In this document: positions 43,643-53,600 of the stretch, in pieces | How positions within the stretch are numbered: the stretch's first letter is position 1 | How the letters are laid out: every line of letters starts with the position of its first letter | Source: Actibacterium mucosum KCTC 23349 | GTDB taxonomy: Bacteria; Pseudomonadota; Alphaproteobacteria; Rhodobacterales; Rhodobacteraceae | Direction: 5' to 3' | Length of the DNA: 64,000 nt | Assembly (NCBI RefSeq): GCF_000647975.1 | Contig: NZ_JFKE01000003.1 | Span: 484,244-548,243, forward strand | Translations under genes and position numbers: made by a program | Notes under the pieces: model-generated | Databases searched by the model: none | Told to the model about the DNA's origin: nothing | Seen by the model: the letters and a program-made list of their open reading frames with translations, nothing else

Positions 43643-44434
43643 TTACAGGTCTCGGTAGCTGATCAGCTCGATACCAAGTTGATCCACGTGGGCAGCCAAC
43701 TGAGCGCTGGTCAACGTTTCAAGGCACGACACGCGGTCTGCCGCGACATTTTCGTAACCGGCAAATCCGGTCGCATTCAGCTCGGCCGAGGGTGCGGCGG
43801 GATGGTCAATGAAAACGTATGTGCCGGCAGTCAGTCCGGCCAATGTTTCTTTGAAAGAAGCGACCCGCGACTGTGTATCTGTAGGCAAAGGCGGATAGCC
43901 CTTGATCCGCTCCAAGCCATCGCCCAACGCATCGTCGGCAAGACCGAACTCATCGCAAAGCTCGACAATGATATCGCCAAGGCGCGGGTCGAAGTCTCGG
44001 AAATGGCGGACCATGTGCCCGCTGATATGCGAAGCGTGTTTGAACATAGACCGGCCCAGCGCGATTTGCGCACGAAACTCGGCCGCCACCTCGTCCAGCG
44101 ACCAGTTCATCTGTGACAGGCTGGGCCGGTCATTGCCCGCCCAGAGGGTGATCGATGCCGGAAAGCTCCCGTTTGCGTCTGTCAGGCTGGGCGCGTGTGT
44201 GAGTGGCCGCCATTTCACCGCCTCCCACTCGCTGGCAAGGGTCAGATGAATGCCGATATCGATCTCAGAATGCGGGTTATAAAGCTCGGCCGCGTGGGCT
44301 GTCCAAGCGCCGGGCATCATGACCTCGACGCTGCGGGCAATACCATGGGTGCAGGCGCGCAGACAGCCCACATTCGCGGACCAACTGGACCCGGCATCAT
44401 CGGCGCGGACAAGAAGACGGATTTTGCTGCTCAT
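43643..44434 (-). CDS. YdjC/ChbG family carbohydrate deacetylase
   Basis: The product (263 residues) belongs to the ChbG/HpnK family that removes acetyl groups from N-acetylated oligosaccharides or lipids. Metal and catalytic residues appear as RADDAGSS (D12, D13), DIGIHLTL (H63) and SGHMVRHFRDF. There is no signal peptide, so it should be cytoplasmic. The frame is open upstream to 44575, but the family starts at ATG 44434, near IRLLVRADD. It lies divergent to the BMP importer operon and convergent with lysR. The substrate is unknown. Confidence 0.85.
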   Translation of the reverse strand: MSSKIRLLVRADDAGSSWSANVGCLRACTHGIARSVEVMMPGAWTAHAAELYNPHSEIDIGIHLTLASEWEAVKWRPLTHAPSLTDANGSFPASITLWAGNDRPSLSQMNWSLDEVAAEFRAQIALGRSMFKHASHISGHMVRHFRDFDPRLGDIIVELCDEFGLADDALGDGLERIKGYPPLPTDTQSRVASFKETLAGLTAGTYVFIDHPAAPSAELNATGFAGYENVAADRVSCLETLTSAQLAAHVDQLGIELISYRDL

Positions 44435-44666
44435 AACACAGGTACAGTTCAATTTGACCCACAAGTTGCCACAGCTTGGCACAGCGTGCACGCCCTGAAA
44501 ACACCTGAGGAAGCACTGTACGCTGGTAGCAATTCCTACGCCGCACAAAATTTGAACACCGCATTCAATTTGCACGTTTCAGGCGGCGAATTCCCAAGCG
44601 TTCGCCCCATCAGGGGTTACGCCACGGCATGAAAAAAATTGACTGACTGATCAAAATGCCGCCAAC

Positions 44667-44683
44667 TTCCCGCAGTACGGGAG
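44667..44683 (+). promoter_or_regulatory. Small hairpin covering the ribosome site of the BMP gene
   Basis: TTCCCG and CGGGAG form a 6-base stem (one G-T pair) with loop CAGTA. The 3' arm contains the GGGAG ribosome site, 7 bases ahead of ATG 44691. If formed, it would hide the site; the stem is short, so its effect is uncertain. Confidence 0.35.
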
Positions 44684-44690
44684 AAAAAAG

Positions 44691-45677
44691 ATGAAAATTT
44701 CAATGCTAAGACGGACATTCCTTGCGGCGATGGTCGCATCGTTCGGCGTTATGTCTGCCGGTGTTGCGGCAGCAGAGAAGCTGAAAGTTGCCGCGATTTA
44801 TACTCTGCCGGTGGAGCAACAGTGGATCAGCCGCATTCACAAGGCACTCAACACAGCCGCTGAACGTGGAGATATCGAATACTCATTCTCGGAAAGCGTG
44901 GCCAACACCGACTATGAGCGTGTCATGCGCGAATATGCCGAGCAGGGCATGCAGCTGATCGTGGGCGAGGTGTTCGCACTTGAACGCGCGGCGCGCAAGG
45001 TTGCCAAGGATTACCCGGAAACGGCGTTCCTGATGGGGTCGTCCTTTGGGCCTGTTGCGCCGAATTTCTCGGTCTTTGACAACTGGATTCACGAACCTTC
45101 CTACCTGACGGGCATGGTCGCCGGGGCGGCCACGGAATCGAACCTGATCGGTATGGTCGGTGGTTACGCAATCCCCGAGGTGAACCGCCTGATGCATGCG
45201 TTCATGGACGGCGCACGTGCCGTAAACCCAGAGGTGAAGTTCCTCGTGAACTTCATTGACAGCTGGTACGATCCGCCCAAAGCCAAGGAAAGCGCCTTTG
45301 CAATGATGGATGCCGGGGCCGACGTGATGTATGCCGAACGTTTCGGCGTGTCCGACGCCGCGGTAGAGCGGGGTATCAAGGCCATCGGAAACGTGATCGA
45401 CACGTCGGGCGACTATCCGGGTACAATCATGGCCTCGGCCATCTGGCACATGGAAGCCACTGTCGACAAGGCGGTGTCGCAAGTAGCCGCTGGCACGTTC
45501 GAAGCAGCGGATTATGGTCAGTACAGCTTCATGGCTTATGGCGGCGGCTCGCTGGTGATGGACGAAAGCCTGGTGGATGCGGAAACCGTGGCTGCGGTGA
45601 AAGCAAAAGAAACCGAGATTCTGGACGGGTTGTTCCGCGTGAACGTGAACGACCAGCGCCCGGTATCAGACAATTGA
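44691..45677 (+). CDS. BMP-family ABC importer substrate-binding protein
   Basis: The product (328 residues) belongs to the BMP/Med family of periplasmic nucleoside- and purine-binding proteins. The signal peptide MKISMLRRTFLAAMVASFG... ends at VAAAEK and has no lipobox cysteine, so the protein is soluble. The core carries KVAAIYTLPVEQQWISRIHKAL and a WIHEPSYLTGMVAGAATESN segment typical of the family. It heads a five-gene operon with an ATPase, two permeases and a CodA-like amidohydrolase. The substrate is probably a nucleobase, nucleoside or similar heterocycle. Confidence 0.9.
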   Translation: MKISMLRRTFLAAMVASFGVMSAGVAAAEKLKVAAIYTLPVEQQWISRIHKALNTAAERGDIEYSFSESVANTDYERVMREYAEQGMQLIVGEVFALERAARKVAKDYPETAFLMGSSFGPVAPNFSVFDNWIHEPSYLTGMVAGAATESNLIGMVGGYAIPEVNRLMHAFMDGARAVNPEVKFLVNFIDSWYDPPKAKESAFAMMDAGADVMYAERFGVSDAAVERGIKAIGNVIDTSGDYPGTIMASAIWHMEATVDKAVSQVAAGTFEAADYGQYSFMAYGGGSLVMDESLVDAETVAAVKAKETEILDGLFRVNVNDQRPVSDN

Positions 45678-45683
45678 ACCCGT

Positions 45684-45715
45684 GGGCTGGCGGTCACCGC
45701 CAGCCCTCCTTTTTT
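45684..45715 (+). terminator. Attenuator-type terminator after the BMP gene
   Basis: A perfect 9-base stem (GGGCTGGCG / CGCCAGCCC) with loop GTCAC at 45684-45706 is followed by TCCTTTTTT. It has all parts of an intrinsic terminator and lies between the binding-protein gene and the ATPase gene. Most transcripts probably stop here, leaving less message for the membrane parts. Confidence 0.8.
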
Positions 45716-45726
45716 GAAGTTTTTCC

Positions 45727-47244
45727 ATGACTGACACCAAGGTTCTGAAGCTGAACGGGCTTAGCAAACGTTTTGGCCCTGTCGTAGCCAATGACGACGT
45801 GAGCCTGTCACTGAACCGCGGCGAGGTTCTGGCACTTCTGGGAGAAAACGGCGCCGGAAAGACGACCCTGATGAACATGCTGTTCGGCCACTACCTGCCT
45901 GACGCCGGTTCGGTAGAGGTTGCTGATACTCAGGGCAGTTTGCAGGCACTGCAACTGGGCCATCCGCAGGCCGCGTTGGCCGCGGGGGTTGGCATGGTGC
46001 ATCAGCATTTCGCATTGGCCGAGAACATTAATGCGCTGGACAATATCACGCTGGGTTCGGAACCCATGTTGTCGCTGCGGCGCAACCGGCAGGCTGCGCG
46101 CGCCAAAGTCGAAGAGCTTATGGCGCGAAGTGGGTTGACCGCGCCCTTGGACGTTCCGGTTGGGCGTTTGTCCGTGGGCGAGCGTCAGCGTGTCGAAATC
46201 CTGAAGGCGCTGTATCGCGATGCCCGGATCCTGGTGTTGGACGAACCCACGGCGGTTCTGACACCGCAAGAGGCTGATACCTTGTTTGCCAGCATCAAGG
46301 CGATGACCAAGGACGGGTTATCCGTCATTTTCATCAGTCACAAGCTGCGCGAGGTTTTGGCCTTTTCCGATCGGATTGCTGTGCTGCGTCACGGGAAGAA
46401 AGTGGGCGAAATGCCCACCTCCGACGCAGACGAGAACATGATCGCTACCTTGATGGTGGGGGCGGAAACGCCAAAGGTCACACGGCAGGCCGCCACGCCG
46501 GGCACCCCTTTGTTCAGCCTCAAAAACGTGTCGGTTTCAGGGCGTTCAAAACGGGACACCCTGAACGACGTTTCGGTAACCGTTCATGCCAACGAAATTC
46601 TGGGGATTGCGGGCGTATCAGGCAACGGACAGACAGGCTTTGCCAACTTGGTGTCCGGGCTTGCTGTACCCAGCAACGGTACTTTGCACGTTCACGGCGA
46701 ACAGATCGCCCACCCTACCCCGGCGGCAATGATCGAGGCCGGCATAGGCCGCATTCCCGAAGACCGCCATCACGAAGGGATTGTTGGCGCGATGAGCGTC
46801 GCCGAGAACATGGTGATCGAGCGCCTGCACGACCCCGAAGTTCAATCCCGCGGGCTTATGCGTCGCGAGGCCATTCAGGCCAATGCCGAAAGGCTTGCCA
46901 GGTCTTATGACGTGCGCGGACCGGGTACCGATGCCCCCGCGCGGCTGCTATCGGGAGGCAACATTCAGAAGTTGATACTGGCCCGCGTTTTCGAACGCTC
47001 TCCGCGGGTGATCCTGGCAAATCAGCCCACACGGGGGCTTGATATGGGGGCTGCGGCCGAGGTTGGACGCCGCCTGCTAGAGGCCCGCAACCGGGGAGCG
47101 GGCGTGATCCTGATCTCGGAAGACCTGGACGAAGTTCTGGGTCTGGCGGACCGGATCATGGTGATCCGCGACGGCGCGTTGATCGAAGCACCCAACCGAA
47201 ACCGCACGCAAGTCGGGCTGATGATGGCTGGAGAACCCGCATGA
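45727..47244 (+). CDS. ABC importer ATPase with two ABC domains (BMP system)
   Basis: The product (505 residues) has two ABC modules. The first (about 1-240) has Walker A GENGAGKTT, signature LSVGERQR and Walker B LVLDEP. The second (about 255-505) has a degenerate Walker A (GVSGNGQTG, Gln for Lys), signature LSGGNIQK and RVILANQPTRGLD in place of the usual Walker B DE. That asymmetry is usual in ribose- and nucleoside-type importers, where only one site hydrolyses ATP fast. It is followed with a 4-base overlap by the first permease. Confidence 0.92.
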   Translation: MTDTKVLKLNGLSKRFGPVVANDDVSLSLNRGEVLALLGENGAGKTTLMNMLFGHYLPDAGSVEVADTQGSLQALQLGHPQAALAAGVGMVHQHFALAENINALDNITLGSEPMLSLRRNRQAARAKVEELMARSGLTAPLDVPVGRLSVGERQRVEILKALYRDARILVLDEPTAVLTPQEADTLFASIKAMTKDGLSVIFISHKLREVLAFSDRIAVLRHGKKVGEMPTSDADENMIATLMVGAETPKVTRQAATPGTPLFSLKNVSVSGRSKRDTLNDVSVTVHANEILGIAGVSGNGQTGFANLVSGLAVPSNGTLHVHGEQIAHPTPAAMIEAGIGRIPEDRHHEGIVGAMSVAENMVIERLHDPEVQSRGLMRREAIQANAERLARSYDVRGPGTDAPARLLSGGNIQKLILARVFERSPRVILANQPTRGLDMGAAAEVGRRLLEARNRGAGVILISEDLDEVLGLADRIMVIRDGALIEAPNRNRTQVGLMMAGEPA

Positions 47245-48314
47245 TCCGTATCGAGCCGCGCGAAAACCCGTCCCGAGCCTTTGCGCTGGGAATACCGGTG
47301 CTGTCGGCCCTGATTGCACTGGCCTTGGCCGCGATTCCCTTGCTGGCAGCCGGGGCCAATCCAATCGCAGCCTACGGGCAAATGCTGAAGGGCGTCTTTG
47401 GCTCGGTCTTTGCCATATCCGAAATGCTAACCCGTGCCACACCGTTGATTTTCACCGGGCTTGCTGCCGCCCTGGCTTTTCGCGCCAAGCTTTGGAATAT
47501 CGGGGCCGAGGGGCAGCTGTACCTGGGTGCAATGGCCGCCGTTGCTGTTGGGTCGGGCCTGCTGGACATCTCGGGCGTTCTGTTGGTGCCGCTGGTCATT
47601 GTGATGGGTGCCGCGGCGGGCGCCGCGGGCATGGTGGCGCCGACCTATCTGAAAGTACGGTTTGGCGCGGACGAGGTTGTGACCACGCTGTTGTTGAACT
47701 TTATCATCCTGATCTTCTTGCAAATGATGCTGGAGGGTCCGCTACAGGATCCAATGAGCCTGGGCTGGCCACAATCCGCGCCGATCCTCGATCAAGGCGT
47801 GTTGCCACCGTTGATGGACCGGATGCGGGTGCATTCAGGATTGATCATCGGACTGGTTCTGGCTGCAGCGGCGCAGTTTATGCTGGTCCGTTCGGTCTGG
47901 GGCTTCAAACTGCGGGCTGTGGGTGAAAACGCCCCGGCGGCGCGCCATGCCGGCATCAATGTAAACCGCTCGTTATTTGGGGTCGCTGCAATTTCCGGTG
48001 CGTTGGCCGGACTGGCGGGTGTCAGCGAGGTTGCGGGCCTTAAGGGTTACCTGACGACCGACCTTTCGCCCGGCTTCGGATATACCGGCATCGTCGTGGC
48101 AATGCTGGCCGGGCTGTCACCGGCGGGCGTTGTCATTGCCGCGCTGTTCATCGCCTCGGTCTTTGTTGGCGCGGACAGCATGAGCCGCGCAATGGGTGTG
48201 TCGTCCTTTTTGGCCGATCTGGTCGTATCGATGTCGCTGCTTTGCGTATTGATCGGCGGTTTCCTTGCCAAGTTCCGGATCGAGCGAACCGGACGCCGGG
48301 GGGCCAAAGCATGA
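47241..48314 (+). CDS. ABC importer permease 1 (BMP system, BPD_transp_2 family)
   Basis: The product (357 residues) has eight or more membrane helices. The conserved cytoplasmic loop is FKLRAVGENAPAARHAGINVNRS, as in ribose/nucleoside permeases, and GLAALAGVSEV-like GALAGLAGVSEV follows. It overlaps the ATPase gene and the next permease by four bases each. It forms the heterodimeric channel with permease 2. Confidence 0.92.
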   Translation: MIRIEPRENPSRAFALGIPVLSALIALALAAIPLLAAGANPIAAYGQMLKGVFGSVFAISEMLTRATPLIFTGLAAALAFRAKLWNIGAEGQLYLGAMAAVAVGSGLLDISGVLLVPLVIVMGAAAGAAGMVAPTYLKVRFGADEVVTTLLLNFIILIFLQMMLEGPLQDPMSLGWPQSAPILDQGVLPPLMDRMRVHSGLIIGLVLAAAAQFMLVRSVWGFKLRAVGENAPAARHAGINVNRSLFGVAAISGALAGLAGVSEVAGLKGYLTTDLSPGFGYTGIVVAMLAGLSPAGVVIAALFIASVFVGADSMSRAMGVSSFLADLVVSMSLLCVLIGGFLAKFRIERTGRRGAKA

Positions 48315-49255
48315 TGGACCTGTTCAACATCCTTGTCACCGAAAGCTTTTGGGCCGCCTCTTTACGGATCGCTTCGCCCTTGATCTTTGGCGTTCTGGGC
48401 GCGCTTATCTGCGAGCGTGCGGGTGTACTCAATCTTGGGATCGAGGGGATCTTTGTCGTAGGTGCCATGTGCGGATGGATGGCGGTCTGGCTGGGTGCGG
48501 GGCTGTGGGGGGGCGTGCTTGTGGCGGCTTTGGCGGGCGGCCTGTTTGGACTTTTACACGCCTTTCTGACCGTGCCCCTGGGCCTGTCGCAACACGTGTC
48601 GGGGCTGGGCATTACGTTGTTTGCCACTTCGGTCAGCTATTTCACGTATCGAACCGCCTTGCCCAATGTCTCGTCCCCGCCGCGTATCGAACCGTTTCAG
48701 CCGATGGACGTGCCGATACTTTCCGATCTGCCGTTCCTTGGCCCGGTTCTGTTTCAACAAACCGCGCTGACATGGCTGGCACTGCTTATGGTCGCGCTGG
48801 TTTGGTACGTGATGGACCGCACCGCATTGGGCGTGGCGCTGAAGGCCGTGGGTGACAATCCAGACAGTGTCGACGCCCAGGGTTTGTCGGTCTACGCGCT
48901 GCGTATCTGGGCCATTGTTGCAGGCTCGGCCATGATGGCACTGGGAGGCGCTTTTCTGACAATGAGCGCCTTTGACGCCTTCTTCTTCGGGATGGTTAAC
49001 GGGCGGGGGTGGGTCTGTATCGCGCTGGTGATCTTTGCATCATGGCGGCCGGGTAAGGCGTTGCTGGGTGCGCTTTTGTTCGGCGCCTTCGATGCGTTGC
49101 AGGTGCGTCTGCAAACAGAGATGGGCGCATTGGTACCGGGGCAGGTCTTCCTGATGGCGCCTTACATCCTGTCGATCGTCGCGCTTGTGATTGCAGCGCG
49201 GTCGGCGGATTATCCCCGTGCCCTTCTGACCCCGTGGTTCAAAGGCCAACGCTAG
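48311..49255 (+). CDS. ABC importer permease 2 (BMP system)
   Basis: The product has 314 residues. Family features are ICERAGVLNLGIEGIFVVGAMCGW near the N-terminus and the cytoplasmic loop VALKAVGDNPDSVDAQGLSVY. The start is ATG 48311 (MMDLF), overlapping the stop of permease 1; the frame is open upstream but in the other permease. It ends 12 bases before the amidohydrolase gene. Confidence 0.92.
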   Translation: MMDLFNILVTESFWAASLRIASPLIFGVLGALICERAGVLNLGIEGIFVVGAMCGWMAVWLGAGLWGGVLVAALAGGLFGLLHAFLTVPLGLSQHVSGLGITLFATSVSYFTYRTALPNVSSPPRIEPFQPMDVPILSDLPFLGPVLFQQTALTWLALLMVALVWYVMDRTALGVALKAVGDNPDSVDAQGLSVYALRIWAIVAGSAMMALGGAFLTMSAFDAFFFGMVNGRGWVCIALVIFASWRPGKALLGALLFGAFDALQVRLQTEMGALVPGQVFLMAPYILSIVALVIAARSADYPRALLTPWFKGQR

Positions 49256-49267
49256 GAGAGACCCAAG

Positions 49268-50551
49268 ATGTTCGACCTGATTGTCAGGAATGCCACCCTG
49301 CCCGACGACCGCACGGGACAAGACATCGCCTGTGTGAAAGGCAAAATCGCCGCGGTGGAACCTGGCATCGTCGCCGACGCCGCACAGGTCTTTGACGCCG
49401 CCGGGAACCTGGTTTCGCCGCCATTCGTCGACCCGCATTTTCACATGGACGCGACCCTGTCTCTGGGCACGCCGCGCATGAATGTCTCGGGCACGCTGCT
49501 GGAGGGTATCGCGCTGTGGGGCGAGTTGAAGCCCATTCAGTCGGTGGACGACATTATTGAACGCGCCATGCGGTATTGCGATCTGGCCGTGGCCAAGGGC
49601 ATTGGCGCTATTCGCACCCATGTGGATACCTGCGATGACGAGTTGAAGGGCGTGCAGGCGTTGATAGAAGTGCGCGAACGAGTGCAAGACTATCTGGACC
49701 TGCAACTCGTCGCATTCCCGCAAGACGGTGTGTTGCGGGACGCCACGGCGTTGCAGAACACGGTGCGGGCGCTGGATATGGGTGTGGATGTTGTTGGCGG
49801 CATTCCGCATTTCGAACGCACGATGGCGGATGGTGCCGAAAGTGTCCGTTTGCTGTGTGAAATTGCTGCGGAGCGCGGGCTGATGGTCGACATGCACTGC
49901 GACGAAAGCGACGATCCACACAGCCGTCATATTGAAACGCTGGCCTATCAGACACAGCGATTGGGCCTGCAGGGGCGGGTTGCCGGGTCGCACCTGACAT
50001 CGATGCATTCGATGGACAATTACTATGTCTCGAAACTTATTCCGCTGATCGCCGAGGCGCAGGTTCACGCCATTCCAAACCCGCTGATCAACATCATGCT
50101 GCAGGGCCGCCATGACACCTTTCCCAAACGGCGCGGGCAAACGCGCGTACGGGAATTGCGCGATGCCGGAGTCGTCGTGGGGTTTGGGTCGGACTGCGTG
50201 ATGGACCCGTGGTATTCTCTGGGCAAGGCCGACATGCTGGACGTGGCTTTTATGGGGCTGCATGTTGGGCAATTGTCCAGCCGCGCCGACATGGCTTGGT
50301 GCTTTGACGCAGTCACGCGCACATCGGCACAAATCATGGGGCTTGATGGTTATGGTCTGGACAAGGGGTGCGACGCGAGCTTTGTGGTGCTTCAGGCCAA
50401 CGATCCGATTGAGGCCATTCGGCTGCGTGCGCATCGATTGAAGGTTTTCCGCAAGGGAAAATGCATCGCAGAATCGGCGCCAATACGGCACAACCTGACG
50501 ATTTCCGACAACACGCGGACATTGGACGAGGCCAAAATCTCATCCCTCTAG
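49268..50551 (+). CDS. CodA-like amidohydrolase (cytosine-deaminase family)
   Basis: The product (427 residues) is close to E. coli cytosine deaminase throughout. Metal and catalytic residues H57, H59, H210, E213, H242 and D309 match CodA H61, H63, H214, E217, H246 and D313 with a constant offset of four. The substrate-contact position after the metal aspartate, Asp314 in CodA, is Cys310 here (GSDCVMDPW), so the substrate may not be cytosine. It should deaminate or hydrolyse a heterocycle brought in by the BMP importer encoded just upstream. It is cytoplasmic, without a signal. Confidence 0.88.
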   Translation: MFDLIVRNATLPDDRTGQDIACVKGKIAAVEPGIVADAAQVFDAAGNLVSPPFVDPHFHMDATLSLGTPRMNVSGTLLEGIALWGELKPIQSVDDIIERAMRYCDLAVAKGIGAIRTHVDTCDDELKGVQALIEVRERVQDYLDLQLVAFPQDGVLRDATALQNTVRALDMGVDVVGGIPHFERTMADGAESVRLLCEIAAERGLMVDMHCDESDDPHSRHIETLAYQTQRLGLQGRVAGSHLTSMHSMDNYYVSKLIPLIAEAQVHAIPNPLINIMLQGRHDTFPKRRGQTRVRELRDAGVVVGFGSDCVMDPWYSLGKADMLDVAFMGLHVGQLSSRADMAWCFDAVTRTSAQIMGLDGYGLDKGCDASFVVLQANDPIEAIRLRAHRLKVFRKGKCIAESAPIRHNLTISDNTRTLDEAKISSL

Positions 50552-50619
50552 CCACACCGGAACATTGGGGCGGCTGCTTGACTGAACGGTCTGAATACGT
50601 GGCAACAGTGGTTTAACAA

Positions 50620-50639
50620 GGCGGGTCGTTATTCCCGCC
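50620..50639. terminator. Weak hairpin between convergent amidohydrolase and putA genes
   Basis: GGCGGG and CCCGCC form a 6-base stem with an 8-base loop that includes the putA stop codon. It has no T-run and is only a tentative terminator. Confidence 0.4.
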
Positions 50640-53600
50640 GCCCGGCCAGCAACGCCGTGTTCCCCCCTGCCGCTGTCGTGTCGACGCAAACATGCTGTTC
50701 GCGCACAAAATGTTCCATCGCATCCGCTGTTGTCAGCAAAGGCAGGATCGCCCCGTCGCGCCCGGCAAGTGCCGTGCGGATTTTTCTTTTTGTGTCCGTA
50801 TCGCCCCAGTACGCGACCCCGGTAAAGCCGCTGAACTCACCAAGCCTTGCAGCGTCGCAGGTACCGATGACACCAACAGACCCCATGGTCGAAGCAATTA
50901 ACGCCTGCCGCTCTGCAAGGCTTCCGGGCCCCATACACAGCACCACACCGCGCCCGCTGGTCGTCAGAATGTTGCTTTCGCCTGTTGGGCCTGCCAGGGC
51001 TTTTTGGTCCACGACCCTTGGTTTGAACCGCGCATTTGCGTTGTCGATTTCGGCCTGCCCTATCTGTGGAAGCTGCGCAGTGGTACGCGCTGCGACGACT
51101 TCCCTTTCCGCTTTCACGAATTGCGTCAGGTAGCGCGCGCCGCCAGCCTTTGGGCCGGTACCAGACAGCCCCTCGCCGCCGAATGGCTGTGAACCCACCA
51201 CCGCGCCGATCTGGTTGCGATTGACATAGACATTGCCTGCGCGGATCGCCGCCGCTGCCTCGGCAGCCCGGCTTTCGATCCGGCTGTGAAAACCGAAGGT
51301 CAACGCATAGTCGGAACAGTTGATGTCTGTAATCACCTTCGCAATATCACCAGCCCCGAAACGGCAAACATGCAGCACGGGTCCAAAAACTTCGGCCTGC
51401 AGGTCTGATATTCCGTCGATCTCGATGATGGTCGGCCCAACAAAAGTTCCGGTTTCGGGGGCAGCAACCTGTTTCAGGACACGGCCCTTGCACGCCGCAA
51501 TATGTGCTTCGATGTTTGCCTTTGCGCGTGCATCGATTACCGGGCCGATGTCTGTGGCCCGGTCCAGTGGATCACCGACGATCAGTTCGTCCATGGCGCC
51601 AATCAGCATGTCCAGAAACGGTGCGGCAATATCGTCCTGAATATACAGAACACGCAGGGCCGAGCATCGCTGCCCCGTAGACTGAAACGCGGACGCGACA
51701 ATGTCCTTGATGGCCTGTTCGGGCAAAGCAGTGGAATCCACGATCATCGCGTTCAAGCCACCGGTTTCAGCCAGAAGGCTGGCGTCAGGATGCAGGTTTT
51801 CGGCCATGGTCCGGTTGATCGCATGTCCGGTTGCCGTTGAGCCGGTGAAACACACGGCATCCACCTTGGGATGCGAGGTTAGCCGCGCCCCCACGTCGGC
51901 ACCATAACCGGGCAATAATTGTAATGCTTCCATCGGAACCCCGGCCTCATGCATAAGTTGAACGGTAAGAAATGCAGTCAACGGCGTTTGCTCTGCCGGT
52001 TTCGCCAGTACAGCGTTGCCCGTCGCCAGGGCCGCACTAACCTGACCTGTGAAGATCGCCAATGGAAAATTCCAGGGGGAAATCGCCGCCACGATGCCTT
52101 TGGGTCGTGCGCGGGGATGGCGAGCAGCCCGGGCTGCGTAAAAGCGAAGAAAATCCACAGCTTCGCGCAGTTCCGCGTCGATATCCGTCAGCGTTTTGCC
52201 TGCCTCGCGAGACAACAATGCGGCGAATTTCGGTCTGTTCCCCTCAAGCAGTTCCGAGACCCGATTCAGCGTTTCCTGACGTACCGCCAGAGGCGCAATT
52301 TGCGCCCATGGGACCGCCGCCGCAATCGCTGCGTCGACGGTTGGACCATCGGCGCTCCTTACCGTTCCGACAACGTCCGTCGGATCAGCCGGGTTGATCA
52401 CATTCTCTTCCCCTAAGGCGTGCCAATTGGGCACGGTAAGGGGATGCGCGGTAAAACAATTCTGCAAGTATGGCGCGCGATCCTTTTCCAAAGCTTCGAC
52501 ATCGCAGATGTTTTGAAGGTTCAGACCCGCCGAGTTCAACCGTTCGGGCATAAACAGATCTACGGGCTGACGCAGGGCGGCATTCGTTACCCTGCCCTCG
52601 CCGAGCTGTTCAAACGGATCGGCAACCACGTCAATTGTCGGAATGCCTTTGTCGACGATCTGATTGACGAACGAGCTGTTTGCGCCGTTTTCCAGAAGGC
52701 GTCGCACCAGATAAGCCAGCAGTTCTTTGTGCGTTCCAACGGGCGCGTAGATACGACACAGAGCATTGTTCTCTTGCCGGTTCACATCATGCAGTGCTTC
52801 GCCCATGCCGTGAAGACGCTGAAATTCGAACCCTGTTGTGTTGCCTGCCATTTCGACCACGGCCGCAACGGTGTGGGCATTGTGGGTTGCAAACTGTGGA
52901 TAGATACGATCGCGCATTCCCAACAGCTTTGCAGCGCAACAGATATAGGACACATCGGTTGCGGCCTTGCTGGAGAACACGGGAAACCCACTCACACCTT
53001 GTATTTGTGCTTGCTTGATCTCGGCATCCCAGTAGGCGCCTTTCACAAGCCGTACCATGATCTTGCGGTTCTCGCGCACGGCCAGTGCGTGCAACCAGTC
53101 AATGACCCAGCCCGCTCTTTTGCCATAAGCCTGCACAACGACGCCAAACCCATCCCATCCGGCAGGTAACCGCTTCAAGGTGGCGTCGATGATTGCAAGC
53201 GATGGGTCAAGCCGGTCTGCCTCTTCCGCATCAATGTTCAAGCCGATGTTGAACCGAGCAGCCTGCATGCAAAGGGTCGTCAATCGATCTGAAATTTCGG
53301 AAACAACCACTTTGCCTTTGAGAAATTCATAACGAGGATGCAGGGCGGACAGCTTGACCGAGATTCCCGCACGCGTGGCGACGTTGGTGCCCGTCGATGT
53401 CCGTCCGATGTGGTGAATGGCCGACAGGTAGGCTTCAAAAAACGCCTTTGCATCTGCCGCTGTCATGGCGGCCTCGCCCAGCATGTCGTACGAATAAGTG
53501 TAGCCCTTTGCTTCAAATGCGGTGGCTCGACCGGTTGCCTTTTGAATCGTTTCTCCCAGAACAAACTGATGCCCCAGTTCACGCATGACACGGCCAACCG

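Noticed and set aside
45727..47244. Degenerate second Walker A of the BMP-system ATPase as a sign of a dead gene
   Set aside because: Loss of the lysine in the second ABC domain is normal for this family of double ATPases.
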